A DNA stretch of 64,000 nucleotides from Coriobacteriaceae bacterium (GCA_004557505.1 SFGZ01000011.1:42875-106874); one strand, 5' to 3'. Shown: positions 8,786 through 17,452, counted from the stretch's first letter. Numbers and translations are program-made. The notes: generated by a model from the sequence alone, not told the origin.

Positions 8786-9730
8786 ATGTCCTTCACCGCC
8801 CAGGTAAAAGACGAGCTCTCGCGCATCGAGCCGGCCACGCGCATGGCCGACCTCGCGCAGCTCTCGGCGCTCGTCCGCGTCTGCGGCACCATGAGCTTCC
8901 ATGGCTCGGGGCGCTACTCCATCCGCATCGCCACCGAGACCGGCGCCGTGGCGCGCACCGTCATCAAGCTCACGCACCGCGTGTTCGACCTCGAGACCTC
9001 GCTCACCGTGCGCCGCTCCGTGCTCCACAAGACGAGAAACTACCTCATCGAGATGCCCGAGCAGGACCGCTTGGCAGACGATCTCGCCGGCCTGGGGATC
9101 CTCGTCCCCGGTCACGGCATCGCCCTCGGGGTCCCCGAGGGGCTTCTCAAGACGCGGGAGGCGCGCTGCGCCTTCGTGCGAGGCGCCTTCATGGCGGGCG
9201 GCTTCATCGCCGACCCGCGCGGAGACTTCCACCTCGAGATCGCGGTGACGGGGGAGGACTTCGCCCGAGGGCTCGCCGACGTCATCTCAACCCTGGGCGC
9301 CTCCGCGCGCATCAACCGCCGCCGCGGCGCATACGCGCTCTACCTCAAGAGCTTCGACGACGTGCTGTGCCTCCTTCGCGTCATGGGGGCGCAGCGCATG
9401 GCGCGCGTGGTCGAGGCCGCGCGCGCGAGGAAGTCGGTCAAGAACGACGTCAACCGCCGCGTCAACGCCGAGGTCGCCAACCAGGCGCGCTCGTCCTCGG
9501 CGGCGGCGGCCCAGCTCGACCTCATCGACCGCGCGGACGAGCTCGTGGGCATCTCGCAGCTCCCGCCTGCCGTGCGCGAGTTCTGCCTCGCGCGGAGGGA
9601 TCACCCCGAGCTCTCGCTTGCGGCGCTGGGCGAGACCTTCGACCCGCCGGCATCAAAGTCCGCCATGTACCACCGCCTGCTCAGGCTGGAGCAGATCGTG
9701 GGCGACGAGGGCGCGCCCAAGGGGGGCTGA
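8786..9730 (+). CDS. whiA: DNA-binding protein WhiA
   Basis: 314-aa protein with the WhiA architecture: an N-terminal LAGLIDADG-like domain in two halves (SFTAQVKDELSR, then the RGAFMAGGFIADPRGDFHLE repeat) and a C-terminal helix-turn-helix (residues about 225-305, RDHPELSLAALGETFDPPASKSAMYHRLLRLEQI). WhiA affects cell division and sporulation regulation in Actinobacteria and chromosome segregation in Bacillus. The start follows rapZ by 2 bases, so the pair is translationally coupled. Ahead of gap-pgk-tpiA, the arrangement is the conserved Gram-positive one. Confidence 0.95.
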   Translation: MSFTAQVKDELSRIEPATRMADLAQLSALVRVCGTMSFHGSGRYSIRIATETGAVARTVIKLTHRVFDLETSLTVRRSVLHKTRNYLIEMPEQDRLADDLAGLGILVPGHGIALGVPEGLLKTREARCAFVRGAFMAGGFIADPRGDFHLEIAVTGEDFARGLADVISTLGASARINRRRGAYALYLKSFDDVLCLLRVMGAQRMARVVEAARARKSVKNDVNRRVNAEVANQARSSSAAAAQLDLIDRADELVGISQLPPAVREFCLARRDHPELSLAALGETFDPPASKSAMYHRLLRLEQIVGDEGAPKGG

Positions 9731-9868
9731 GGGTGCCCCATATCAAAAATTGACTATGCCACGCATGGGGGCGCACGAAGGCGCACCACATACTACATTT
9801 TGCGCGAGATGGCACCGACAATTATGCGGGCGTTGCGGATTGCTCGCTCTAGATTGGCACTCGTGCGG

Positions 9869-9937
9869 TAGAATGACTTCTAGCAATGACGTTTCGACGT
9901 TGTTACATGGCCAGTCGGGGGGAGGCCCCGTCGGCCA
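9869..9937 (+). promoter_or_regulatory. gap promoter and leader hairpin
   Basis: The 223-bp spacer before gap is relatively AT-rich. TAGAAT at 9869-9874 is the best -10, with no good -35 at normal spacing. The leader then folds: TGGCC (9908-9912) pairs with GGCCA (9933-9937), enclosing CGGGG/CCCCG. The hairpin ends a few bases before the ribosome site GAAAGGAG and could stabilise the mRNA or modulate translation. Confidence 0.45.
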
Positions 9938-9953
9938 CTCGAAAGGAGAAAGC

Positions 9954-10979
9954 ATGGCAGTTAAGGTTGCAATCAACGGCTTTGGTCGCATCGGTCGCCT
10001 GGCGTTCCGCCAGATGTTCTCTCACGAGGGCACCGAGATCGTCGCCATCAACGACCTCACCTCCCCCGAGATGCTCGCCTACCTTCTCAAGTACGACTCC
10101 ACGCAGGGCAACTACTCCCGCGATCACGAAGTCGGCTTCGGCGAGGACCACATCACCGTCGACGGCAAGAAGATCACCATCTACAAGGAGCCGAACGCGG
10201 CCGACCTCCCCTGGGGCGAGCTCGGCGTCGACGTCGTCCTCGAGTGCACCGGCTTCTACACCTCCAAGGCCAAGGCGCAGGCCCACATCGATGCCGGCGC
10301 CAAGAAGGTCGTCATCTCCGCTCCCGCGGGCAATGACCTCCCCACCATCGTCTACAACGTCAACCACGAGACGCTGACCGCCGACGACAACATCATCTCC
10401 GCGGCCTCCTGCACCACCAACTGCCTGGCCCCGCTGGCCAAGGGCCTCAACGACTTCGCCCCCATCGTCTCCGGCATCATGACCACCATCCACGCCTTCA
10501 CCGGCGACCAGATGACGCTCGACGGCCCGCAGCGCAAGGGCAACAAGCGCCGCAGCCGCGCCGCCTCCGAGAACATCGTCCCCAACTCCACCGGTGCCGC
10601 CAAGGCCATCGGCCTCGTCCTTCCCGAGCTCAACGGCAAGCTCATCGGTGCCGCCCAGCGCGTCCCCACGCCCACCGGCTCCCTCACCAACCTCTACGCC
10701 GTGGTGGACAAGAAGGTCACGGTCGACGAGGTCAACGCTGCCATGAAGGCCTACGCCGACACCATCCCCGAGACCTTCGGCTATAACGTCGATGACATCG
10801 TCTCCCGCGACATCGTCGGCGAGACCCACGGTTCCATCTTCGACGCCACCCAGACCATGGTCCAGGACCTCGGCAACGGCCAGTCCCTGGTGCAGGTCAC
10901 CTCGTGGTACGACAACGAGAACTCCTACACCTCCCAGATGGTCCGCACCATCAAGTACTTCGAGAAGTTCGTCGACTAA
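9954..10979 (+). CDS. gap: Glyceraldehyde-3-phosphate dehydrogenase (type I)
   Basis: Cytoplasmic glycolytic enzyme, 341 aa. NAD-binding start VAINGFGRIGRLAFRQ, then catalytic cysteine in SAASCTTNCLAP, the TGDQMTLDGPQRKGNKRRSRAA substrate loop and the C-terminal SWYDNENSYTSQMVRT. AAGGAG sits 7 bases before ATG 9954, and all homologues begin at this MAVKVAINGFG. The aspartate in INDLTSPEM favours NAD over NADP. First gene of the gap-pgk-tpiA run, and its codon use is strongly biased to C-ending codons, as expected for a highly expressed gene. Confidence 0.98.
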   Translation: MAVKVAINGFGRIGRLAFRQMFSHEGTEIVAINDLTSPEMLAYLLKYDSTQGNYSRDHEVGFGEDHITVDGKKITIYKEPNAADLPWGELGVDVVLECTGFYTSKAKAQAHIDAGAKKVVISAPAGNDLPTIVYNVNHETLTADDNIISAASCTTNCLAPLAKGLNDFAPIVSGIMTTIHAFTGDQMTLDGPQRKGNKRRSRAASENIVPNSTGAAKAIGLVLPELNGKLIGAAQRVPTPTGSLTNLYAVVDKKVTVDEVNAAMKAYADTIPETFGYNVDDIVSRDIVGETHGSIFDATQTMVQDLGNGQSLVQVTSWYDNENSYTSQMVRTIKYFEKFVD

Positions 10980-11002
10980 CTCGACGCCCTGCTCGTTCGT
11001 TG

Positions 11003-11041
11003 GGGGCGCGGCCGCAGGCCCCAGGGCTGCGGCCGCGCCCC
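11003..11041 (+). terminator. Perfect 15-bp hairpin between gap and pgk
   Basis: GGGGCGCGGCCGCAG (11003-11017) pairs with CTGCGGCCGCGCCCC (11027-11041), all Watson-Crick, with a 9-base loop. No T-tract follows and pgk starts 34 bp later, so partial attenuation or protection of the gap mRNA end is more likely than full termination. Confidence 0.6.
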
Positions 11042-11075
11042 TCCCATGTCGTCCGCATGCAAGGAGGAAGCTCAC

Positions 11076-12275
11076 ATGGCCTTTACCAAGAAGACCGTTC
11101 GCGACGCCGACGTCGACGGCAAGCGCGTCCTCGTCCGAGTCGACTTCAACGTGCCCCTGAAGGACGGCGTCGTCACCGACGACACGCGCGTCCGCGCGGC
11201 CATCCCCACCATCACCTACCTCAAGGAGCACAACGCCAGGGTCATCCTCATGAGCCACCTCGGCCGCCCCGATGGCACCGGTTACCAGGAGGAGTTCTCC
11301 CTGAAGTCCGTCGCCGCCAAGCTCGCCGAGCTCACCGGCTACGCGGTGACCTTCGTCCCCGACACCTACGGCCAGGTTGCCGCCGATGCCGTCGCCGCCA
11401 TGCAGCCCGGCGACGTCGCGCTTCTCGAGAACGTCCGCTTCGACAAGCGCGAGAAGAAGAACGACCCCGAGATCGCCAAGACCCTCGCCTCCTACGGCGA
11501 CGTCTTCGTGCTCGACGCCTTCGGCACCGCGCACCGCGCCCAGGGCTCCGTGGTGGGCCCGGCCCAGTTCCTGCCCGCCTACGCCGGTTTCCTGCTCGAG
11601 AAGGAGGTCGACACCCTCACGTCGATCTTCGCCGACCCCGCGCGCCCCTTCGTCGCCATCGTGGGCGGCTCCAAGGTCTCCAGCAAGATAGGCGTGCTCG
11701 ACCACCTCATCGACTCCGCCGACACCCTGATCATCGGCGGCGGCATGGCCTACACCTTCTTCCTGGCCAGGGGCTGCACGGTGGGCACCTCCCTCCAGGA
11801 GCCCGATTGGATTGAGCGCGCAGGCGAGATGCTCAAGAAGGCCGAGGCCAAGGGCTGCAAGGTCCTGCTCCCCGTCGACAACGTCGTCGCCGACCACTTC
11901 GGCGAGGACGCCACCGGCGAGGCCGTTGATTCCGACACGATCCCCGATGACCGCATGGGCATGGACGTCGGTCCCAAGACCGTCGCCAACTACGCCGAGG
12001 CCATCAGGGGCGCCAAGACCGTCTTCTGGAACGGCCCCATGGGCGTCTTCGAGTTCGACCAGTTCGCCAAGGGCACCGAGGCCGTCGCTCGCGCGGTCGC
12101 CGAGGTCAAGGCCGCCGGCGGCACATCCATCATCGGCGGCGGCGACTCCGTTGCCGCCATCAACAAGTTTGGCCTGGCCGACAAGATGAGCTGGATCTCC
12201 ACGGGCGGCGGCGCCTCGATGGAGCTCGTCGAGGGCAAGGCCCTTCCCGGAGTGGAGGCGCTGCTCGATGCGTAA
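11076..12275 (+). CDS. pgk: Phosphoglycerate kinase
   Basis: Transfers phosphate from 1,3-bisphosphoglycerate to ADP. 399 aa, normal length. Visible signatures are KRVLVRVDFNVPLKDG, SHLGRPDG, the basic patch, the hinge VGGSKVSSKIGVLDHL and the nucleotide loop IGGGDSVAAINKFG with WISTGGGASMELVEGK. AAGGAGGAAG precedes ATG 11076. Its 3' end overlaps tpiA by 8 bases, so the two are co-translated. Confidence 0.98.
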   Translation: MAFTKKTVRDADVDGKRVLVRVDFNVPLKDGVVTDDTRVRAAIPTITYLKEHNARVILMSHLGRPDGTGYQEEFSLKSVAAKLAELTGYAVTFVPDTYGQVAADAVAAMQPGDVALLENVRFDKREKKNDPEIAKTLASYGDVFVLDAFGTAHRAQGSVVGPAQFLPAYAGFLLEKEVDTLTSIFADPARPFVAIVGGSKVSSKIGVLDHLIDSADTLIIGGGMAYTFFLARGCTVGTSLQEPDWIERAGEMLKKAEAKGCKVLLPVDNVVADHFGEDATGEAVDSDTIPDDRMGMDVGPKTVANYAEAIRGAKTVFWNGPMGVFEFDQFAKGTEAVARAVAEVKAAGGTSIIGGGDSVAAINKFGLADKMSWISTGGGASMELVEGKALPGVEALLDA

Positions 12276-13035
12276 CAGGATGATCGCCGGCAACTGGAAG
12301 ATGAACAAGACCTACGACGAGGGCGTCGTCCTCGCACAGGGCCTGGTCGACGAGCTTGGCGACGGCACCGGTTCGGTGGACGTCGTCGTCTGCCCGCCCG
12401 CCATCGACGTCAAGGGCGTCGCAGAGGTCATCCGGCAGGCTGCCGCCCCCATCGCCGTGGGCGTCCAGAACGTCTACTGGGAGGAGAAGGGCGCCTACAC
12501 GGGCGAGACCGCTCCCAACATGATCGCCGCCGTGGGTGCCACCTACTGCATCATCGGCCACTCCGAGCGTCGCGGCTACTTTGGCGAGACGGACGAGGAC
12601 ATCAACAGGAAGGCCAAGGCCCTGATGGCCCACGGCATCGTGCCCATCTCCTGCTGCGGCGAGTCCCTCGAGGTCCGCGAGGCCGGCAGGCACGTCGAGT
12701 TCGTGGTCGGGCAGATCAAGAAGGATACCGAGGGCCTCACGATAGACGACCCCTCCAAGTACGTCGTTGCCTACGAGCCCATCTGGGCCATCGGCACCGG
12801 CAAGACCGCCACGGCCGACGACGCCGAGGAGGTCTGCGGCGCCATCCGCAAGACCCTGGCCGAGGTCTTTGGCCAGGAGACGGCCGATGGCATCCGCATC
12901 CTCTACGGAGGCTCCGCCAAGCCCGAGAACGTGGGTGGGTTCCTCGAGAAGGAGGACGTCGACGGCGCGCTCGTCGGCGGCGCCTCGCTCAAGGCCGACA
13001 GCTTTGCCGCCATGGTGAGGAGCGCCATGGCGTGA
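12268..13035 (+). CDS. tpiA: Triosephosphate isomerase
   Basis: Interconverts DHAP and GAP. 255 aa starting MRNRMIAGNWKMN (catalytic Asn and Lys), with the catalytic histidine in IIGHSERR, the catalytic glutamate in YEPIWAIGTGKTA (loop 6) and the phosphate-binding ILYGGSAKPEN. It begins inside the last codons of pgk. The stop codon itself forms the first bases of the REP-like hairpin at 13033-13060. Confidence 0.98.
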   Translation: MRNRMIAGNWKMNKTYDEGVVLAQGLVDELGDGTGSVDVVVCPPAIDVKGVAEVIRQAAAPIAVGVQNVYWEEKGAYTGETAPNMIAAVGATYCIIGHSERRGYFGETDEDINRKAKALMAHGIVPISCCGESLEVREAGRHVEFVVGQIKKDTEGLTIDDPSKYVVAYEPIWAIGTGKTATADDAEEVCGAIRKTLAEVFGQETADGIRILYGGSAKPENVGGFLEKEDVDGALVGGASLKADSFAAMVRSAMA

Positions 13036-13060
13036 GACAAAGGGACCCCCCTTTGTCTCA
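13033..13060. repeat. REP-like hairpin repeat, copy 1
   Basis: TGAGACAAAGGG and CCCTTTGTCTCA form a perfect 12-bp stem around a 4-base loop. A diverged copy with the same outer and inner boxes occurs at 17424-17452. The two copies bracket the block lying between tpiA and secG. The form (short palindrome with a GGGAC core) resembles repeats mobilised by REP-associated tyrosine transposases, though no such transposase gene is in the window. Confidence 0.6.
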
Positions 13061-13065
13061 TCTGG

Positions 13066-13091
13066 CCCCGGCGCGGTTTCGCGCCGGGGCT
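13066..13091 (+). terminator. Terminator of the gap-pgk-tpiA operon
   Basis: CCCCGGCGCG / CGCGCCGGGG, perfect 10-bp stem with a GTTT loop, followed by CTTGTTCGT. Lies 30 bp after the tpiA stop and directly behind the REP-like hairpin. Confidence 0.65.
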
Positions 13092-13119
13092 TGTTCGTAC
13101 ACGGGAAAGGTGGCGGAAA

Positions 13120-13899
13120 TTGCTTCTCGAGAAGTCCACATGGCCTGCCGTCGAGACCTACTTCGCGGGCAACGACCTCGTGGTCCTTGGGTTTGGCAGC
13201 ACGGAGAACCACGGCAGGCACAACCCTTTGGGCACGGACTGGATGGCCCCCCAGAGGATACTCGAGCTCATGGAGGAGCGCCGACCCAAGGCGCTCTTTG
13301 GGCCAACGCTTCGCCTTGGGTCCGCGGACCACTTCATCGACTACCCCGGCACGCTCTCCCTGGGAGACGACCTTCTCCACCAGGTGACCGCCCGGATCTG
13401 TGGCCAGCTCTTCCATTACGGCGCGCGCCACTTCTGCTTTGTCAACGGCCACGGCGGCAACACCCGGGCGCTCACCATGACCGGGTATGACCTCAACGAC
13501 CGCGGCTGCCAGGTGGCCCTCCTCAACTGGTGGAGGCTCGCGGGCGAGCTTGACCCCGCGTGGGGCGGCGGCCACGGCGGCGCACAGGAGACCTCGGCAA
13601 ACCTATGGATAGACCCGGGTTCGGTTGACGAGGCGTCGCTTGGCCCCATGGGCCTCGTGGACGATGGCGGCAGCGCCATCAAGACGCAGGGGTTCGACGT
13701 GGTCGAGTTCGAGGGCGCCCATCCCTCGCTCCTCCGCCGCGCGCGCAGGTATGCCGCAAACGGGTGGATAGGGAAGGACGACCCCAGGCGGGCGTCCGCA
13801 CAGTGGGGAGAGCAGATGCTCGCCGCCTTCGCCGACTGGGCCGTGAGGTTCCTGGACGCCTTCGCGGCGTCATCGCTCCCGGGGCAGGTGGAGCGCTAG
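13120..13899 (+). CDS. Creatininase-family amidohydrolase, paralogue 1
   Basis: 259-aa member of the creatinine amidohydrolase/MftE family of metal-dependent amidases. Metal-ligand motifs are complete: GSTENHGRHNPLGTD, FVNGHGGNT and WGGGHGGAQET. The start is TTG 13120, with AAAGGTGG about 7 bases upstream and the family's STWPAVETYF start right after; no ATG precedes the first motif. The family includes creatininase, FAPy deformylase and the mycofactocin peptidase MftE, so the substrate is unknown. Two paralogues lie at 17963 and 18856. This copy ends 41 bp from the convergent binding lipoprotein gene. It lies between tpiA and secG, which are normally neighbours. Confidence 0.88.
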   Translation: MLLEKSTWPAVETYFAGNDLVVLGFGSTENHGRHNPLGTDWMAPQRILELMEERRPKALFGPTLRLGSADHFIDYPGTLSLGDDLLHQVTARICGQLFHYGARHFCFVNGHGGNTRALTMTGYDLNDRGCQVALLNWWRLAGELDPAWGGGHGGAQETSANLWIDPGSVDEASLGPMGLVDDGGSAIKTQGFDVVEFEGAHPSLLRRARRYAANGWIGKDDPRRASAQWGEQMLAAFADWAVRFLDAFAASSLPGQVER

Positions 13900-13939
13900 A
13901 CGAGGGGCGCGGCTGGGCGAGAGGGGCGCGGCACGGCCG

Positions 13940-15604
13940 CTACCGCGCGGGCGTCGCGTCCCTCAGCTCGGGCAGGCGCGCCGCGTCGACCACGATGCCG
14001 GCGAACCTGTCCGAGGTCACCTTGTTCAGGGCCTTGTGGAGCATGGGGATGATCGGCATGTCCTCCGCCGCGATGGCGTCCGCCTCGTGCATGAGCTCGA
14101 TGCGTCTGCCCTCGTCGACGGTCTTCCTCGCCTCGTCCAGCTTGGCGTCGAACTCCGCGCTGGAGTAGTGGGAGACGTTGTCGCCCACGCCCGTGTACAT
14201 GAGCGGCTGTAGGAAGTTGTCCATGATGGGGTAGTCCGCCGTCCAGCCGCGGGAGCCAAGCTGGAAGGTGCCGGCAATGTAGTCGTCGAGCATCGACGCG
14301 TATTCCTTCTGGTCGATGGTCACGTTGATCCCCACGGACTTCCAGTCGCCCTGCAGCACCTCGAACTCGTTCGTCTTGTTGGAGGAGGACACCATGATGG
14401 TGAGGTCGATTCCGCGCATGCCGTCGGGGCCAGCCGGATAGCCCGCCTCGTCGAGGAGCCGGCCGGCCCTCTCGGCGTCGTAGGCGCAGTACTGCCACGT
14501 CGCCTCGTCGTTGCCGCTGATTCCCGGCGGGACGATGTCGCCGGCCGGCTGGGCGAATCCCTCATAGAGCGTGTCGCAGAGGTTCTGCCGGTTGATGGCG
14601 AGCGACATGGCCTGGCGAACCCGCTTGTCCGAGAGGATGGGGTCGTTCACGTTGTATGCGAGGTATTCCGTGTACAGGACCTCGCCGACCATCGTCTGCC
14701 TGTTGGGGCTGCCGGTATATCCGTCGTCCGACTTCCCGTACCTCTCGACGGTCTCCTTGACGCGCCCGGCGGGGATGTCGCAGAGGTCGAGGTTGCCCGC
14801 CTCGAACTCGCGGAACGCCGTGTCGGTGTCCTTGTAGATGTTGAAGTGGACCGCGTCGACTTTGGCGGGGTTGTCGCCGCCGTAGCCCTCGAAGCGCCTC
14901 ATGTTGATGTACTGGCCGTCGTTCCAGGCACCGTCCATCTGGAAGGGGCCGTTGCCGACGGGCGCCTTGGCATAGGCGTCAAAGTCGTCCTTGGCGCAAT
15001 CCGGGATGGGCGAGAGGGGCGTGCAGCATACCACGAAGGGGAAGTCCGCGTAGGGGGCGGTGAGCTCTACCCTGAGGGTGTGGTGGTCGGGGCAGGAAAG
15101 CCCCTCGAGCTCCTCCGCCCGCCCGTTGGTCACGTCGTCGTAGCCCTTGACCATGGCGAGGTGGTACGAGACCACCGACGGCGTCGTGGTGGTGTTGGGG
15201 TTGCAGATGCGGTTCCACGCATACTGGAACGACCTTGCCGTCACGTCAGAGCCGTCGTGGAACTTGAGGCCCTGCCTGATGTGGAAGGTCCACGTCGTGG
15301 CCTCGTCAGACGACTCCCAGGACTCGGCCACGCTGGGCCTGAGCGCCTGCGCCTTGTAGTCGTAGGCCGTGAGCTGGTCGAAGAGCTGGGAGGCAACCGC
15401 CGCCCCGTTGAACTCCTCGATGTCGAAGGGGTCGATCGACGTGGGGTTGGTGATCGCGTAGCTGATGGTCCCTCCCGCGCCCGGCTCCCCGTCCCGAGGC
15501 TTCCCGCCGTCGGATGAGCGCTGTCCGCACGCGCCGAGTCCCGCGGCCGCCACCGCGGCTGCCCCGCCCCTTATGAAGGTGCGGCGATCCATCGAATGGC
15601 CCAT
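13940..15604 (-). CDS. Peptide ABC transporter substrate-binding lipoprotein (SBP family 5), copy 1
   Basis: 554-aa extracytoplasmic binding protein of the DppA/OppA type. The N-terminus has a twin-arginine-like MDRRTFIRGG, a hydrophobic stretch and a lipobox LGAC, so it is probably a lipoprotein exported folded or partly folded. Family 5 signatures follow: SYAITNPTSIDPFD, YDYKAQALRPSVAESWE, TWTFHIRQGLKFHDG and GNGPFQMDG. I placed the start at 15604 because GGGAGGAAG precedes it; the frame runs on to 15682 without a better site. No permease is adjacent. It resembles the lipoprotein at 21009 along its whole length and could share that system's permeases. Confidence 0.92.
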   Translation of the reverse strand: MGHSMDRRTFIRGGAAAVAAAGLGACGQRSSDGGKPRDGEPGAGGTISYAITNPTSIDPFDIEEFNGAAVASQLFDQLTAYDYKAQALRPSVAESWESSDEATTWTFHIRQGLKFHDGSDVTARSFQYAWNRICNPNTTTTPSVVSYHLAMVKGYDDVTNGRAEELEGLSCPDHHTLRVELTAPYADFPFVVCCTPLSPIPDCAKDDFDAYAKAPVGNGPFQMDGAWNDGQYINMRRFEGYGGDNPAKVDAVHFNIYKDTDTAFREFEAGNLDLCDIPAGRVKETVERYGKSDDGYTGSPNRQTMVGEVLYTEYLAYNVNDPILSDKRVRQAMSLAINRQNLCDTLYEGFAQPAGDIVPPGISGNDEATWQYCAYDAERAGRLLDEAGYPAGPDGMRGIDLTIMVSSSNKTNEFEVLQGDWKSVGINVTIDQKEYASMLDDYIAGTFQLGSRGWTADYPIMDNFLQPLMYTGVGDNVSHYSSAEFDAKLDEARKTVDEGRRIELMHEADAIAAEDMPIIPMLHKALNKVTSDRFAGIVVDAARLPELRDATPAR

Positions 15605-15813
15605 GTCTTCCTCCCATCGTTCGTCCCCTTGCGGGCACAGCGTGGGGATGGTGCCCGCCGTCCGAGCAAGATGCTCTCCCATTGGCGGGCACCGCCGCCA
15701 ATCTGAAACAGATCTGACGCAAATGCCCGCCCGATGGACGCCCTCGCCCAGCTTTGCCTACCGTTCGCCGGCTGCGGCGCGGATGCCAGGCAACCCGCGA
15801 TGTGCCGCGAGAC

Positions 15814-15847
15814 CGAAAAAGGGGTGCGGACGAGATGACCCGCACCC
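15814..15847 (-). terminator. Rho-independent terminator of the M18 aminopeptidase gene
   Basis: Read on the minus strand: GGGTGCGG, 10-base loop, CCGCACCC, then CTTTTTCG. An 8-bp GC stem with a T-run, 58 bases after the aminopeptidase stop. It separates this gene from the lipoprotein gene further along the same strand, which therefore needs its own promoter. Confidence 0.75.
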
Positions 15848-15904
15848 ATGCGAGACGCACGGCGCCGAGCCGCCTGACGGGCGCCTCCGCCCCGGGGCCG
15901 GTCC

Positions 15905-17296
15905 CTACACCAGGGCGAGGAAGGCGCGATAGCCCTTATGGGCCTCCCAGATGTCCGCCTTGCTGGTGACCTCCCACGGGGCGTGCATCGAGAGCACGCC
16001 GATGCCGGAGTCGATCACGTCCATGCCGTAGGCGGCCAGGATGTATGCGATGGTGCCGCCTCCGCCGGCGTCGACGCGGCCCAGCTCGGCGGTCTGGAAG
16101 CGGACGTTCGCATCGTCCATGACGTGACGGATGAGGGCGACGTATTCGGCGTCGGCATCGTTGGAGCCGGACTTGCCCGTGCCGCCGGTGTACTTGTTGA
16201 ACGTGAGGCCACGGCCCAGAAAGCAGGAGTTCTTCGCCTCGAAGACCGAGGGGTAGTTGGGGTCGAACGCCGCGGAGACGTCGCTCGAGAGCATGCGGGA
16301 CCGCGCGAGGCAGCGACGCAGCGCCAGGGGGGCGCCCTGCCCGGCCGCCTCGATGAGCTCGGCCATGATGTTCTCGAAGAAGCGGCTGCTCATGGAGGTG
16401 GCGCCACGGCTGCCTATCTCCTCCTTGTCGACGAGGATCGTGACGGCGGTGCGCTTGGGCGCCTCGCATTCGAGCTGGGCGAGGAGCGAGGGGTACGCGC
16501 AGGAGCGGTCGTCCTGCCCGTAGCCAAGGATCATCGAGCGGTCGAGGCCCATGTCCCGCGCCTGGCCGGCGGGGACGACCTCGAGCTCGGCGGAGAGCAG
16601 GTCCTCCTCCGTGATGCCGTACTTCTCGGCGAGGGCGTCGAGGACGGTCGCCGTCACGGCGTCCTCGCCCTGGTCCCCCTCCGCGCCCGCCTTGGGCCGG
16701 TTGCCCACGATGACGTCGAGAAGCTCGCCCTCGACGAGCTCGGACGCCTTCTTCTGCATCTGCCCGCGGGCAAGGTGGGGGAGGAGGTCCGAGACGCAGA
16801 AGACGGGGTCTGCCGGGTCCTCGCCGATGACGACCCTGACGACGCCCCCGTCCTTCTTGGCGACGACGCCATGGATTGCCAGGGGCAGGGTCGCCCATTG
16901 GTAGGTCTTCACGCCACCGTAGTAGCGGGTGTCGAGCGTGACGAGGCCGTTTCGCTCCTCGAGCGGGTTCTGCTTGACGTCCAGGCGGGGCGAGTCTATG
17001 TGCGCGCCCAGGATGTTGACGCCCCGCTCGAGGGGTTCGGTGCCCAGCTCGACGAGCATGAGGCTCTTGCCGCGGACCGACGCATAGACCTTGTCGCCAG
17101 CCGTAAGGCGCCCGCCCGCCCCGGCGGCCTCCTTCAGGGGGCGGTACCCATGCTCGCGGGCTAGCTCGATCGCGGCGGCGCAACACTCGCGTTCGGTCTT
17201 GTTCTCCGAGATGAACCTCCGATATCCCTCGCAGAACTCCGTGAGCCTTGACAGCTCCGCCTCGTCGTAGCCCTTCCAGGCGTTTGGCCTCTCCAC
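15905..17296 (-). CDS. M18 family aminopeptidase
   Basis: 463-aa zinc aminopeptidase that removes N-terminal (often acidic) residues from peptides in the cytoplasm. Metal and catalytic motifs are present: LGAHIDSPRLD, ILVDKEEIGSRGATS, the NDADAEY segment and the C-terminal SMHAPWEVTSKADIWE. The start is GTG 17294-17296 on the minus strand (VERPNAWKGYDEAEL), 5 bases after GGAAGGGAG; the open frame to 17392 adds an Ala/Gly-rich stretch with no homology-like content. Next to peptide-binding and creatininase genes it fits a peptide-degradation role. Confidence 0.93.
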   Translation of the reverse strand: MERPNAWKGYDEAELSRLTEFCEGYRRFISENKTERECCAAAIELAREHGYRPLKEAAGAGGRLTAGDKVYASVRGKSLMLVELGTEPLERGVNILGAHIDSPRLDVKQNPLEERNGLVTLDTRYYGGVKTYQWATLPLAIHGVVAKKDGGVVRVVIGEDPADPVFCVSDLLPHLARGQMQKKASELVEGELLDVIVGNRPKAGAEGDQGEDAVTATVLDALAEKYGITEEDLLSAELEVVPAGQARDMGLDRSMILGYGQDDRSCAYPSLLAQLECEAPKRTAVTILVDKEEIGSRGATSMSSRFFENIMAELIEAAGQGAPLALRRCLARSRMLSSDVSAAFDPNYPSVFEAKNSCFLGRGLTFNKYTGGTGKSGSNDADAEYVALIRHVMDDANVRFQTAELGRVDAGGGGTIAYILAAYGMDVIDSGIGVLSMHAPWEVTSKADIWEAHKGYRAFLALV

Positions 17297-17423
17297 TCGT
17301 GCTCCCTTCCCTGGCCCTTGGTCGAGCCAGCGCGCCGCGGCCGGGATGCCGCCCGCTTGTGGTGCGCCCCCGGGGCGCGCGGCGGCAGCCATGGTCCTTC
17401 GGAGAAGACTGTATCACCCAGCC

Positions 17424-17452
17424 TGAGGCAAGGGGACGGTCCCTTTATCTCA
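17424..17452. repeat. REP-like hairpin repeat, copy 2
   Basis: TGAGGCAAGGGGAC and GTCCCTTTATCTCA form an imperfect stem around one base. Shares TGAG-CAA-GGGAC and CCCTTT-TCTCA with copy 1 at 13033-13060. It lies directly upstream of the secG promoter, at the right edge of the block inserted between tpiA and secG. Confidence 0.55.

Noticed and set aside
9855..9874. TTGGCACTC upstream of gap, as a CIRCE/HrcA half-site or sigma-54 promoter
   Set aside because: No inverted second half GAGTGCTAA at 9-base spacing for CIRCE, and no TTGC at the sigma-54 -12 position.
9903..12308. Very long minus-strand open frame (801 codons) opposite gap, pgk and tpiA
   Set aside because: It is antisense to three certain glycolytic genes and its Gly/Val/Asp-rich translation is the usual mirror of GC-rich codon bias.
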